Shown here: positions 23,278-23,353 of the stretch, piece after piece | How the letters are laid out: each line of letters opens with the position of its first letter | Position numbering within the stretch: the first letter of the stretch is position 1 | Origin: Verrucomicrobia bacterium UBA3063 | Lineage (GTDB): Bacteria; Verrucomicrobiota; Verrucomicrobiia; Methylacidiphilales; Verrucolacustridaceae | Reading direction: 5' to 3' | DNA: 23,353 nucleotides | Assembly: GCA_002366885.1 (NCBI GenBank) | Contig: DFCD01000151.1 | Span: 10,973 to 34,325, forward strand | Program-made: the position numbers and the translations under genes | Notes under the pieces: model-generated | What the model was told of the DNA's origin: nothing | Databases searched by the model: none | Seen by the model: only the letters and a program-made list of their open reading frames with translations

Positions 23278-23353
23278 TCGCTTTCTCCGGGGATTTGCCT
23301 GTCTGCCGTTGGGGATGACTTTGGCCACCGAGGCATCCGCCTCTTCTGATCGT
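23278..23353 (+). other. Right-edge segment with a possible start of the next gene
   Basis: After the GH13 stop, 76 bp remain. An ATG at 23315, preceded by GGGG, opens a plus-strand frame (MTLATEASASSDR) that stays open to the edge. With only 13 codons this could be the start of a further gene or chance. I see no clear terminator. Confidence 0.2.

Noticed and set aside
1..23353. CRISPR arrays, tRNA/rRNA genes, insertion sequences, phage or defence genes
   Set aside because: None was seen: no regularly spaced repeats, cloverleaf-like stretches, transposase or integrase motifs, or defence-type domains were recognised on reading both strands.

Overview
The window is GC-rich bacterial chromosome, densely coded on both strands and mostly arranged in short tight operons. 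The gene content suggests a Verrucomicrobiota-type bacterium. This is an inference from a GntR/LacI chimeric regulator, a secreted helical-repeat protein with W...DP.AA.W units, a cNMP-binding/FHA fusion, the Fpg variant and weak Shine-Dalgarno signals; no rRNA or marker-gene comparison was possible. I see no tRNA, rRNA, CRISPR, insertion sequence or phage gene.

Left part (1-9700): this is mainly housekeeping. A CHASE2-type sensor gene is cut by the left edge and is followed by an Fpg-family DNA glycosylase on the same strand. Divergent from Fpg is a tight plus-strand run: pterin carbinolamine dehydratase, GDP-mannose 4,6-dehydratase, GDP-L-fucose synthase and a class I glutamine amidotransferase. 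The middle two make GDP-L-fucose from GDP-mannose, presumably for surface glycans. Facing it is a minus-strand operon of replicative helicase DnaB, an unrecognised small protein and an MGDG-synthase-like glycosyltransferase. Maf pyrophosphatase is divergent from dnaB and meets, tail to tail, a TlpA-like lipoprotein that has lost both redox cysteines. A cyclic-nucleotide-binding/FHA fusion follows.

Middle (9700-13461): the glycolate oxidase subunits GlcD and GlcF overlap by one base. They are followed by a membrane-anchored or secreted helical-repeat protein of unknown function.

Right part (13483-23277): this is a divergent carbohydrate-utilisation locus and the most interesting region. Leftward runs a secreted serine esterase, a GH65 phosphorylase-type enzyme, beta-phosphoglucomutase (each junction a 4-base overlap) and a GntR/LacI regulator. 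Rightward runs a LacI-family regulator, a secreted TPR protein, a secreted GH71/99-like protein and a secreted GH13 amylase-like enzyme. A perfect 10-bp palindrome with a central CG (TTTACGTAAA) lies in the divergent intergenic region and again about 90 bp before the TPR gene, inside the 3' end of the LacI gene. The simplest model is that LacI binds both sites and co-regulates both arms. In this model the secreted enzymes deacylate and cut a glycan outside the cytoplasm, GH65 phosphorolyses an imported alpha-glucoside to beta-glucose 1-phosphate, and PgmB makes glucose 6-phosphate. The GH65 has an altered motif around its catalytic acid, so its substrate may not be one of the familiar disaccharides. 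No transporter is encoded in the locus.
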